Of a DNA stretch of 64,000 nucleotides, positions 1 to 7,798 are shown piece after piece. The DNA is from CAIWAH01 sp964602595 (lineage in GTDB: Bacteria > Verrucomicrobiota > Verrucomicrobiia > Limisphaerales > UBA9464), in assembly GCA_964602595.1 (NCBI GenBank), contig CAZRRO010000010.1:147114-211113 (forward strand). Direction: 5' to 3'. Position numbers and translations under genes: made by a program. Position 1 is the first letter of the stretch, and every line of letters starts with the position of its first letter. The notes below the pieces were generated by a model. It was not told the DNA's origin and did no database searches. It saw nothing but the letters and a program-made list of their open reading frames with translations.

Positions 1-15
1 AGGAAGGCTCCCCGC

Positions 16-627
16 GTGGCCGAGCCGAAAGAAGAAACCCCGATTGACCGTCTCTGGAAGGAATACGCGAAGAACTTCCGGGACTTTGACGACCTGACGC
101 TGGCGCGTTGGTGTTCGCAGACGTTGGGGCAGATCCAAGGCCGGGCCTGGCGGCTTTCGCATCCGTTGGTGGGTGCGTTCCGCTTGGCGGCGCAATTGTC
201 CCACGACCGGCAGATCTGGCTGAAACGCCTCGTAAATATTCCCGCCGGTTACCTCGCCGCGCCCTGCTGCCGGGCGCCGATGCTGCCGTTGTTTACCCGC
301 GACGTGGTGGAAAACGGCCTGCTTTGCCAGCATTGCGGCGAGACCTGCGTCCCGTTCGCCGAACTGCCGACCAATCTCCAGCCGATGATCAAACGCTGGG
401 CCACCGCCTACCAGCCGATCCACGACGTGGCGCACTGGGACGACGGGCGCCGGAAGAAATCCCGCGATTACGACGCTGACTTCGAGGACGCCGCCCAGAA
501 GGCCGAGCGGTTGCTCGCGGATGCCGCCCACGACTTGGTGCCGCCGTTGCTCGACATCTTCCCGGCCCTGATCTGGGAAGATCAGGACGAGTGCCTGGAG
601 GTCCGGCCGGAGGACGTGCGGCTGTGA
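16..627 (+). CDS. Conserved hypothetical protein with zinc-ribbon-like cysteine cluster
   Basis: A 203-residue soluble protein with no signal peptide or membrane segment. The GTG start is chosen because AGGAAGG lies 8 bases upstream, one of the few good ribosome binding sites in the window; an earlier start outside the window cannot be excluded. A cysteine cluster (C84, C85, then C104-x2-C107-x3-C111) looks like a treble-clef or zinc-ribbon metal site. The rest is helical and charged, with the stretch WKEYAKNFRDFDDLTLARW near the N-terminus. The stop codon overlaps the start of the next gene (GTGA), so the two are probably co-translated. I do not recognise a function; nucleic-acid or protein binding through the zinc site is only a guess. 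Confidence 0.7.
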   Translation: MAEPKEETPIDRLWKEYAKNFRDFDDLTLARWCSQTLGQIQGRAWRLSHPLVGAFRLAAQLSHDRQIWLKRLVNIPAGYLAAPCCRAPMLPLFTRDVVENGLLCQHCGETCVPFAELPTNLQPMIKRWATAYQPIHDVAHWDDGRRKKSRDYDADFEDAAQKAERLLADAAHDLVPPLLDIFPALIWEDQDECLEVRPEDVRL

Positions 628-1265
628 AGGCGAAGACGCTGCTCAAGATTCTGGCGGGCCTGACCGCGCTGCTGCTGGCCGTCATCGTCGTCGCCTTGCT
701 GAGTGCGGATTGGGTGCTGAAGTCCGCCGTGGTCGCCACCGTGCGCCAGCAGACGGGATTTCCCTTTGAGATCGGGCAACTGCGCATGGGATTGCTGGAC
801 GGCACCTTGCGCGTGCAGGGGCTCAAGCTCGGCAACCCGCCGGGCTTTGGCGACCAACCGATGGTCAGCCTGCCGGAACTTTACCTTGCCTACGACCTCG
901 AGGCGGCCCGGACCAACACGCTGCGGTTTCGCGAAGTCCGCATCAATCTCGACCAACTCAGCATGGTCATCGACGCCCAGGGCCGGACCAACCTGACGGA
1001 GATCGCCGCCCGGTTGGACAAGGCCGGGGTCGGCCAATCGAGGCCACTGCCGACCAACATGCTCGGGGGCATGACGTTCGGCGGCATCGGCCGGCTGGAG
1101 ATTTCGCTGGGCCAGGTGAACCTGACGGACCTGCGGGCCGGGGCGACGTCCCGGACCATCGTCATGGGGCTCACCAACCAGACCTTCACCAACGTGGTGG
1201 ACCTCACGCCGTTGGTGCCCTTGGCGTTCAAGGTGATGGCCAAGACCATGTTCCAGCTCCGCTGA
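624..1265 (+). CDS. AsmA-like/DUF748-like membrane-anchored protein
   Basis: A 213-residue protein with one N-terminal membrane segment (about residues 5-27, LLKILAGLTALLLAVIVVAL) followed by a periplasmic beta-rich part. The phrase running from TGFPFEIGQLRMGLLDGTLRV into GLKLGNPPGF is typical of AsmA/DUF748-type proteins, which act in envelope lipid or outer-membrane homeostasis. It is much shorter than full AsmA proteins, so it is one repeat unit rather than a full lipid-transfer bridge. The GTG at 624 is preferred because it overlaps the preceding stop; a frame open from 591 would add 11 unlikely residues. It is convergent with the Ig-like gene that ends 12 bases downstream. Function by family resemblance only. 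Confidence 0.65.
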   Translation: MKAKTLLKILAGLTALLLAVIVVALLSADWVLKSAVVATVRQQTGFPFEIGQLRMGLLDGTLRVQGLKLGNPPGFGDQPMVSLPELYLAYDLEAARTNTLRFREVRINLDQLSMVIDAQGRTNLTEIAARLDKAGVGQSRPLPTNMLGGMTFGGIGRLEISLGQVNLTDLRAGATSRTIVMGLTNQTFTNVVDLTPLVPLAFKVMAKTMFQLR

Positions 1266-1277
1266 GCCGGCGGCCGG

Positions 1278-1772
1278 TCACTTCTTCTTCGCTGGCTTGG
1301 CCGGAGCCGGCTTCTTCGCGGTCGGCGGCCGGGGAACCGGCTTCGAAGTGTAGGTCACTTCCCCGGACGGCATGGTGCGACCCGCCTTGAAGGCGAGGAC
1401 CCGGAACGTATGGCTGCCGGCCTGAAGCCGGCTCAGGTTGAAGGCCCAGCCGCCGTTCGTGGCCGCCGTCTGTTCGCCCAGGAGGTGGTCCACGTTGTTC
1501 TGGAAGTAATTCAGCCGAACCACGCTGCCCGGCTCGGCGGAACCGCTGAGGACGAAGGTCTCATTGGAGGGCACGACACTGCCCGGAGCAGGCTGCAACA
1601 CCAGCGTGTGCGCCATCGGCGGCGGCGGCGGCGGTGCGATGACCGGCTTCGGGGCGGGCGGCTGGGGCAGCCAGATGATGCCCGCGATGACCAAGGCGAG
1701 CAGCGCGGGCACGACGAGGAACTTGCCGTCGTAACCGGCGATCCAATAGCGGGGTTTGCCGTCGCGAAACAT
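1278..1772 (-). CDS. Single-pass membrane protein with Ig-like domain
   Basis: A 164-residue protein with a short cytoplasmic N-terminus, one membrane helix (about residues 18-36, FLVVPALLALVIAGIIWL), a proline-rich linker (PPAPKPVIAPPPPPP) and a bacterial Ig-like domain (about residues 55-145; PGSVVPSNETFVLSGSAEPG, then GGWAFNLSRLQAGSHTFRV). The C-terminus is Lys/Pro/Ala-rich (about the last 20 residues). The ATG overlaps the stop of the upstream coiled-coil gene (ATGA), so the two membrane proteins are translationally coupled and probably work together in the envelope. I do not know the role of the pair. Confidence 0.7.
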   Translation of the reverse strand: MFRDGKPRYWIAGYDGKFLVVPALLALVIAGIIWLPQPPAPKPVIAPPPPPPMAHTLVLQPAPGSVVPSNETFVLSGSAEPGSVVRLNYFQNNVDHLLGEQTAATNGGWAFNLSRLQAGSHTFRVLAFKAGRTMPSGEVTYTSKPVPRPPTAKKPAPAKPAKKK

Positions 1773-3277
1773 CAGGCCTCCTCGTTGCCCTTGGCTTGGG
1801 CCTTCAGCACGGCGAGCTCGGCCGCCATGTCATTGCGTTCGCGGGTCATCAGCTCCAGTTCGGCCAGCAGCGCCTCGTCCGCGCCGCCAGCGCCGCTGCC
1901 GTTCCGCAGCCGTTCCGCCTCCGTCTCGAGTTCGCGGTGCGCCCGCGACGTGACCAGCAGTTCGGCTTCCAGTTCCTCGGCCTTGCCCTTCCAGGAAGAA
2001 ACTTCGCGTTCCCACTCCCGCACCTCCTCCTTCAGCGAAGCCAGCTCGCCGGAAAGATCCGGGGCCGGGGGCGGCGGCGGCACGGCGGCGGCCTGGGCGG
2101 CCTCGTTCCGCGCGGTCGCCAACGCGGATTCCAGCCGGGCCACTTCCTGTTCGAGGGTCTGCCGGGTGGCGTGGGCGGCGTCGAGGTTGGCCTGGAGTTG
2201 GAGCGCCTGCTTGCGCCGCTCGGCAAGTTCCTCGCTGGCTTCGCCCAATTGGTGGGTCAGCTCCTTCACTTCCTCGATGCGGGCCTTGAGCTTGTGTTCG
2301 GCGGCCTGGGCGTCGGCCCGGGCATCGCCCGTAACGGTCTCCAGCTTCTCGCACCGGGCCAACGCGGCGGCTTTGTCGGCCTCGGCGGCGGCTCGCTGCC
2401 GTTCCGCGGCCAGGGCGTTTTCGGTGGCGGTCCGGGTGTCCTGTTGCGCGGCGCTGAGTTCGGCCGCTTGGCTGGCCAGCAACTGTTCCAAGCGTTCCTG
2501 CTCCTTTTGCCGGTCGGCCAAGTCACGTTTGCCCGCCGCGATTTCGTCCGTGCGGGCGGCAAGTTCGGCTTTGGCGGATGCCAAATGGTCGGTCAGTTCG
2601 GTGATGCGGTCCTGGGCAGCGCGTAACGCTCCCTTGGTGTCGTTCAAGGCGGCCTGGCCATCGGCTTGCCCTTGCAAGGCAGTCTGCAAGTCCGCCTGCA
2701 GCGCGGCGCCTTTGGCGTTCTGGGCCTGGAGCTCGCGATCCAACTGGGCGATCCGCACCTGCGCGTCGCTGTTTTCGCCGTTCGCCTGCGCCAGGTTTTG
2801 GCGCAGCTCGGTGGCGGCGTTGGCGTGGGTGACGGCTTCGGCCTCGACGTCCGCGAGGCGCAGGCTCAACGCGCTGGTCTGGCCCCGGAGATCGCTCGCC
2901 TCGGCGCGGGCGGAATCTAGCTTCGCTTCCGTGGCAGCGAGGGCTGCGTCGGTGTCCGCCTTGGCCTGGCGCGCGGCGGCCAGCGCGGCCTCGGTCTCGG
3001 CCAGCCGGGTCTTGGTGGCGGTGACCAGGGACTCGGCGAGAGTGCGACCCTTCTGGGACTGGTCGAGTTCGGCCAGTCGGGTCTTGAAGTCGGCCTGGAG
3101 GCGATTGTGCCCGAAACGCTCGGATTCCAGTTCCTCACGGGTCTTGCGGAGCTGGGTTTCCGTGCGTTCGCGCTCCTCGCGGAGGAAAAACAGGTCGAGC
3201 AGCCACTTCACGAGGACGCCGACCAGCAGGGCGGCAGTCAGCCACAGGAAGGGGTGTTGGGCGATCAGAGTGCTCAT
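1772..3277 (-). CDS. N-terminally membrane-anchored long coiled-coil protein
   Basis: A 501-residue protein. One membrane helix lies at residues 8-27 (HPFLWLTAALLVGVLVKWLL), followed by almost uninterrupted heptad-rich, Ala/Glu/Lys/Gln-rich coiled coil to about residue 400, a Pro-rich break (AVPPPPPAP), then a second coiled coil. The ATG at 3277 is chosen because it puts the membrane helix at the N-terminus; the frame is open back to 3397 but that extension is basic and unstructured. The composition resembles structural or cell-division-type scaffold proteins, but coiled coils are not diagnostic. It is coupled by ATGA to the Ig-like membrane gene downstream and lies 143 bases after the PVC dehydrogenase on the same strand. 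Confidence 0.7.
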   Translation of the reverse strand: MSTLIAQHPFLWLTAALLVGVLVKWLLDLFFLREERERTETQLRKTREELESERFGHNRLQADFKTRLAELDQSQKGRTLAESLVTATKTRLAETEAALAAARQAKADTDAALAATEAKLDSARAEASDLRGQTSALSLRLADVEAEAVTHANAATELRQNLAQANGENSDAQVRIAQLDRELQAQNAKGAALQADLQTALQGQADGQAALNDTKGALRAAQDRITELTDHLASAKAELAARTDEIAAGKRDLADRQKEQERLEQLLASQAAELSAAQQDTRTATENALAAERQRAAAEADKAAALARCEKLETVTGDARADAQAAEHKLKARIEEVKELTHQLGEASEELAERRKQALQLQANLDAAHATRQTLEQEVARLESALATARNEAAQAAAVPPPPPAPDLSGELASLKEEVREWEREVSSWKGKAEELEAELLVTSRAHRELETEAERLRNGSGAGGADEALLAELELMTRERNDMAAELAVLKAQAKGNEEA

Positions 3278-3420
3278 GGAAGGGACGTCCGGAGTGACGT
3301 GACGAACGTTACCCCGCACCGGCGACGAGGCGCAATCCCGCCGACGCACCGGCTGGCGATTTTCCGGCTCCTGGCGGACTGCGCCCGGAATGGACACCGT
3401 GGCTCCGGCCCACCTCGCCG

Positions 3421-6400
3421 TCAGTTCCCGTCATTCAACGGCTGGGTGCTGCGGAGGTAGGCGAAGAGGTCACGGACCTGCTGGTCGCTGAGGTTCGCCA
3501 GCAAGCCCTCGGGCATCAACGAGGCGCCGGCGGGTTCCATGGACGCAATCTCGGCGCGGGGCAGGGGAACGGTCTGGCCGTCGGGCGTGCGCAGGACGAC
3601 AACCTGGGCGTCTTGGTCGGCGCGGAAGCCGGTGAGCGAACGGCCGTCCTTGGTCTCGACGAGGAAACTCTCGTAGCCCTCACGGATTTCGGCGTTCGGA
3701 TTGACGATGTTCAGCAGCAGGTTGGGCAGGTCGCCGCGCTGATAGACGGTCAGGTCGGGGCCGATTTCGCCGCCCTTGGCGAAGAGCTTGTGGCACACGC
3801 CGCAGTTTTCCAGGAACAGCCTCTTCCCGGCGTAAGGCGAACCGGTGGCGAGGTTGATGACTTCGCCGAGCCGGGTGATTTCCTTTTCCAACTCGGCGGA
3901 GGTGGCTTGCCTCAGGCTGGGCCAGTGCTTGGCAATCAATGCTGAGATTGAATCGCCGGCGAACGATTTGATGCGTCGGGCGACGTCTGTTGGAACGGCA
4001 GTCTTGTCCAAGCGGCCGCCATCCACTGCTTGTAGCAGCGCCAACGCCCAAGTCGCCCGGCTGGCCAGCAGGCCGAAGGCGGCGGTGCGGACGTCATTCG
4101 GATAGCTCGCGAGCTGCGTCAGGACTTCGCCGGCGATGTTCGGCGAATCGTAGGCCTGAAGCGCGCCGAGCGCGGCTTTACGGAGATCGGACTGCTTCGC
4201 GTCGCGGGCGACGGCGAGCAACGCGGGCACGGCGCGGGCCTGCTTGGTTTCGCCGAGCACCTGGATGAGCTGAAGTCGCATCGAAGCGTCGGCCTTTGGA
4301 TCGGCGATGAGGGCGAGGGCCTGTTCAACGGCGGCGGGTTTGCCGCGGCGGGCGCCGATGAGCACGGACTCACCGCCGGCGCGTTCCATGGCGGACAGCA
4401 ATTCCTCGGGCAGGCCGGCCATGGGGCGACCTTGGTAGGCTTCCTCGAAGCCGCGGGTGAGCTGGGCGGTCTGGTCGGGGCCGGGCGACAGGGCGAAGAG
4501 TCTGGCGCAGGTGAGCAGGTCGTCGCGTTTGCCGGTGGCGGCGAAGCGGCGCATCAGGCGCGACAGCAGGTGCTGCTGGACGAGCGGCGCCCGCCACAGT
4601 TCGCGGTCGGCGAAGAGGGCGAGCAAGGCGTCACGTTCGGTGGCGCACTTGTCCTCGATGGCCCACCAGAGCAGCAGCGGTTGGCGCGGATCGGCGGCGT
4701 CCCGGTCGTGCGCGAGCAGGTTGCGGACGATGGGGAGGGCTTGGGCTGCGGGTAGGCGCTTGGCGGTGCAGGCGAGCTGGGCGCGGACTTCGATGTTCGG
4801 CTCGGTTGCGGCCAAGTCAGTGAGGTTCTTTAAGGCTTGCGGGGACACGCGGCGTTCGTCGCCGAGCAAGCGAACCGTCCAAGCGCGGACTTCGGAAACT
4901 TTCGATACGAGTCCACCCGCTTCGTAAGCTCCATTGTGACCGGCAATCGCGTTGAGCATCCAAAGCGCTTCCAAGACGATCTGTGCGGGACTGGAACCTT
5001 CCAGCCGCTCTATATTGTCTCCTTCCCGTTCGAGTATGCGAGTCCAATACCGAAGACTCCGGTCTTGTGAACTCCATGGCTGCTGGCTACCCGCGAATAC
5101 GTCAAACTGAAGTCTCAGGATCGACTGGCGCTCGTGGCGATTGGGATAGCTCAGTTTGGCAGATGGGCGGCTATCGTCTCGGCGCACGTTAGCCAAGCGA
5201 TTGGTCACTCCCTTCGCCCGCAGCCGGTAAATCCGCCCGTTGCTGGCATCCATCTGGCCTTCGTGGTTGCGGTAGTGGTTCACCTGCCGGTCATACCAGT
5301 CGCAGACGTAGAGCGCGCCGTCGGGACCGAGCTTGATGTCCACGGGGCGGAACCACTTGTCGTCGCTCGTCACGGGATGGCCGAGGTCGCGCGTGCGGAA
5401 GGTCGAGCCGTCGGGCGTGATCTCGCTCAGGACAATGCGGCCCTGGAGCGGTTCCACGCCGAAGAGTTTGCCCTGGTAGCGTTCGCCGAGCGCGCCGCTG
5501 TCGTAGATGACGAAGTTGTGCGTGAAGCGGTCCACGTCGGGGTGCGGCATCTGCGGGAAATAGCCGAAGGCATACGGATTCGAGAGCGGGCCGTGCTTGT
5601 CGAAGCCCTTCTGGAGATACGCGCCCTGCATGTAGTGGAAGCCGCGCGTGTTGCCGCCGTTATGGCCGCTGAAGATGCGTCCCGCGGAGTCGATCTCCAG
5701 GCCGAAGGCGTTGCCACCACCTTCGCTGAAGACTTCGTAAATGCGCTTCTCCGGGTGGTAGCGCCAGATGTTCTGGCCCTGGGAATAGATGGGTTTGTCG
5801 TTCAGGGCTTCTCCGTCCGCGCCATATACGAGGATGTTCCCGGTCACCGTTGAGCCCTGGCAGCCGTAGAGCCAGCCGTCGGGGCCCCAACGCAGCGAGT
5901 TGGCGACGCTATGGGTATCTTCTAACCCGAAGCCCGAGAGCAGCACCTGCGGTTCGCCGTCGGGCACGTCGTCACGGTTCTTGTCCGCGTAGAAGAGCAG
6001 GTAGGGCGGATTGAGCACGAACACGCCGCCACGCCCAAAGGCGACGCTGGTGGCGATGTTCAGGCCGTCGAGGAAGGTCTTGTGCCGGTCAAAGGCGCCG
6101 TCGCCGTCCGTATCCTCGTGGATGGTGATCTTGTCCGCGCCCTTGAAGTGATTGGGTGGCGGCGGGGGCACCTTGTCGTAAACGGCCCGCCAGAAGTTGT
6201 CCCGGCTGACCATCTTCAGCCCGGCCGGATGCGGATACTGCCGATACTGGACGACCCACATGCGTCCGCGTTCGTCGAAGGTCAGGAACACCGGTTGCGC
6301 GACGATGGGTTCGGCGAGCACCTGCTCGAACACCAGATCGTCGGCGCCGTGGAAGGACTGCGCCGCCTCGTCCGGTGACAGCGGTCCGAGCTGTTCAGCC

Positions 6401-6552
6401 GGTTTCGCCGCCGCACTTGGCCCGTCCAGTCGGGTCACCTGCGAGAAGACGGGCGCCCGTGCCGCGTCCGCGGAAATGGCGGGGGCCGTGGCGGCAGCCA
6501 GGAGAGCCGGAACCAGCAGGCTGGCGATCAGCAGGGCAAACGGGCGCTTCAT
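3421..6552 (-). CDS. PVC-type membrane-bound dehydrogenase with HEAT repeats and cytochrome c domain
   Basis: A 1043-residue exported protein. Order: signal peptide (MKRPFALLIASLLVPALLAA), an N-terminal beta-propeller dehydrogenase domain of the Planctomycete/Verrucomicrobium type (about 60-460; PVFLTFDERGRMWVVQYRQY, HEDTDGDGAFDRHKTF, RWGPDGWLYGCQGS), a HEAT-like helical middle (about 520-880), and the PVC heme-binding module with CGVCH at C917-C920-H921 and GGEIGPDLT. The family is thought to oxidise sugars or alcohols in the periplasm, passing electrons to heme; the substrate is unknown. The start at 6552 begins the signal peptide. A segment at about 4820-5210 has visibly lower GC and different codon choice from the rest (see findings). 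Confidence 0.92.
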   Translation of the reverse strand: MKRPFALLIASLLVPALLAAATAPAISADAARAPVFSQVTRLDGPSAAAKPAEQLGPLSPDEAAQSFHGADDLVFEQVLAEPIVAQPVFLTFDERGRMWVVQYRQYPHPAGLKMVSRDNFWRAVYDKVPPPPPNHFKGADKITIHEDTDGDGAFDRHKTFLDGLNIATSVAFGRGGVFVLNPPYLLFYADKNRDDVPDGEPQVLLSGFGLEDTHSVANSLRWGPDGWLYGCQGSTVTGNILVYGADGEALNDKPIYSQGQNIWRYHPEKRIYEVFSEGGGNAFGLEIDSAGRIFSGHNGGNTRGFHYMQGAYLQKGFDKHGPLSNPYAFGYFPQMPHPDVDRFTHNFVIYDSGALGERYQGKLFGVEPLQGRIVLSEITPDGSTFRTRDLGHPVTSDDKWFRPVDIKLGPDGALYVCDWYDRQVNHYRNHEGQMDASNGRIYRLRAKGVTNRLANVRRDDSRPSAKLSYPNRHERQSILRLQFDVFAGSQQPWSSQDRSLRYWTRILEREGDNIERLEGSSPAQIVLEALWMLNAIAGHNGAYEAGGLVSKVSEVRAWTVRLLGDERRVSPQALKNLTDLAATEPNIEVRAQLACTAKRLPAAQALPIVRNLLAHDRDAADPRQPLLLWWAIEDKCATERDALLALFADRELWRAPLVQQHLLSRLMRRFAATGKRDDLLTCARLFALSPGPDQTAQLTRGFEEAYQGRPMAGLPEELLSAMERAGGESVLIGARRGKPAAVEQALALIADPKADASMRLQLIQVLGETKQARAVPALLAVARDAKQSDLRKAALGALQAYDSPNIAGEVLTQLASYPNDVRTAAFGLLASRATWALALLQAVDGGRLDKTAVPTDVARRIKSFAGDSISALIAKHWPSLRQATSAELEKEITRLGEVINLATGSPYAGKRLFLENCGVCHKLFAKGGEIGPDLTVYQRGDLPNLLLNIVNPNAEIREGYESFLVETKDGRSLTGFRADQDAQVVVLRTPDGQTVPLPRAEIASMEPAGASLMPEGLLANLSDQQVRDLFAYLRSTQPLNDGN

Positions 6553-6776
6553 GGAGGAACGTAACCTCAGCGTGGCCGGGATCACCGTGGTCGCCAAGAG
6601 GCCAGTTGGGTGAGGCGCATCGGCGCACGGCCGGCGAGGCGGAAGGCGCAGCCTAGGGCGACGGCCCAGCCTACTGCACGAACGGCGTCTAGATGCGGCC
6701 TGTCAGGAACCCGCATCGCAGTCTTCCGCCGGGGTGCTGGACGCCTCCCCTTGCTTTCCGCTATGGCTTGCCGCGG
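6553..6776. promoter_or_regulatory. Divergent intergenic region
   Basis: The 224 bases between the dehydrogenase (minus) and the ECF sigma factor (plus) must carry both promoters. I see no convincing -35/-10 pair, operator palindrome or Shine-Dalgarno sequence in it. Confidence 0.35.
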
Positions 6777-7517
6777 ATGTCGCAGGGAGGCGTTTCAACG
6801 GCCGGTCAGTTTCACACGACCCATTGGAGCGTCGTGCTCTCGGCCGGTGACTCCGCCTCGCCGCTCGCGGAAACATCGCTCGCCGAACTGTGCCAGGCCT
6901 ACTGGCGTCCGCTCTACGTCTATGTCCGGTCGCGGGGACATGGCGTGGACGACGCGCGTGACCTCACCCAGCAGTTCTTCTCCCGGCTGCTGGAACGCAA
7001 CGGCATCGCGACGGCCGACCCCGCGCGTGGCCGGTTTCGCACGTTCCTGCTCACCTCGCTCCAGCGCTTCCTCGTGAGCGAATGGCGGCGGGAAACGGCG
7101 CTGCGACGCGACGCCGCCCGGGTGGTGCCGCTGGAACTGGAATGGGATTCCGTCGAATCGCGGTTGGCCGACGGCCCGGCCGGAGCGGTGCCGCCGGAAT
7201 TGGAATTTGACCGGCAGTGGGCCGATGCGTTGCTCGGTCGTGCGCTCGCCGGCCTGCGCGCCGAACATGTTGCCGCCGGGCGCGCCGAACTGCTCGACAC
7301 TCTGGAGCCGTTTGTCTGGGGGCGCGATGGCAGCCTGAGCCACGCCGAAATGGCGGCCCGCCTGGGGCTGACCGTGGGTGCGGTCCGGGTCGCCGTGCAT
7401 CGTTTGCGCACGCGTTTCCGCGAACTGCTCCGGCAGGAAGTCGCTGCGACCGTGGCCGGCCAAGAGGAGGTGGATGCTGAGCTGCGGCACCTGGTGGAGA
7501 TCCTGGTTCACACGTAA
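6777..7517 (+). CDS. ECF-type RNA polymerase sigma factor (kinase-associated type)
   Basis: A 246-residue sigma-70-family protein. Region 2 spans about residues 20-95 (ELCQAYWRPLYVYVRSRGH, DLTQQFFSRLLERN, FRTFLLTSLQRFLVSEWRRE); region 4 at the C-terminus carries the helix-turn-helix (HAEMAARLGLTVGAVRVAVH, RLRTRFRELL). Length and sequence resemble the ECF groups found beside Ser/Thr kinases in planctomycetes and verrucomicrobia. The ATG at 6777 is chosen because residues before it are Pro/Arg-rich and uncharacteristic. No anti-sigma gene is adjacent; the kinase 281 bases downstream is the likely regulator. Targets are unknown, but the surface-protein genes that follow are plausible. Confidence 0.88.
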   Translation: MSQGGVSTAGQFHTTHWSVVLSAGDSASPLAETSLAELCQAYWRPLYVYVRSRGHGVDDARDLTQQFFSRLLERNGIATADPARGRFRTFLLTSLQRFLVSEWRRETALRRDAARVVPLELEWDSVESRLADGPAGAVPPELEFDRQWADALLGRALAGLRAEHVAAGRAELLDTLEPFVWGRDGSLSHAEMAARLGLTVGAVRVAVHRLRTRFRELLRQEVAATVAGQEEVDAELRHLVEILVHT

Positions 7518-7586
7518 CGGCGCCGCACCGACTGCGTAACGCCAGAGAACAAAGTGGAACCAACCGCACATCGGACGGACCGTGAA

Positions 7587-7665
7587 AGTGGGAGACCCGT
7601 CCCGGCCATCGCAGTCCTGCGGCGGCCCTCGCCCACCGTTCGACAGGCGAGGCGGCTCTCCCACT
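7587..7665. repeat. 79-bp intergenic element bounded by 9-bp inverted repeats
   Basis: AGTGGGAGA at 7587-7595 is matched by its exact complement TCTCCCACT at 7657-7665. The interior is very GC-rich with no reading frame of interest. It lies in the 281-bp gap between sigma factor and kinase genes. It may be a small dispersed repeat or a transcript-level hairpin; there is no T-tract, so it is not a standard terminator. Confidence 0.5.
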
Positions 7666-7798
7666 CCTTCCAAGGTGGCTACCGATTGGATTACGCCGAA
7701 TCCTCGGTGGGCTTCCTGAATCTGCGGGTAAATCCCGGTCCTGCTGAGTTTACCTCCAGGGTCGCAGCCGACCGTGGCTGCCCACACCCCGCTCGCCC

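Noticed and set aside
1410..3302. 630-codon plus-strand frame rich in Ser and Ala
   Set aside because: Complement of the coiled-coil gene; the low-complexity Ser/Ala composition is the expected mirror of Ala/Glu/Gln codons.
5143..5215. tRNA-like stretch (GGGATAGCTCAGTTTGGCAG)
   Set aside because: It resembles a tRNA 5' end and D-arm, but no anticodon stem or T-arm with GTTCGA follows, and it lies inside the intact dehydrogenase reading frame.
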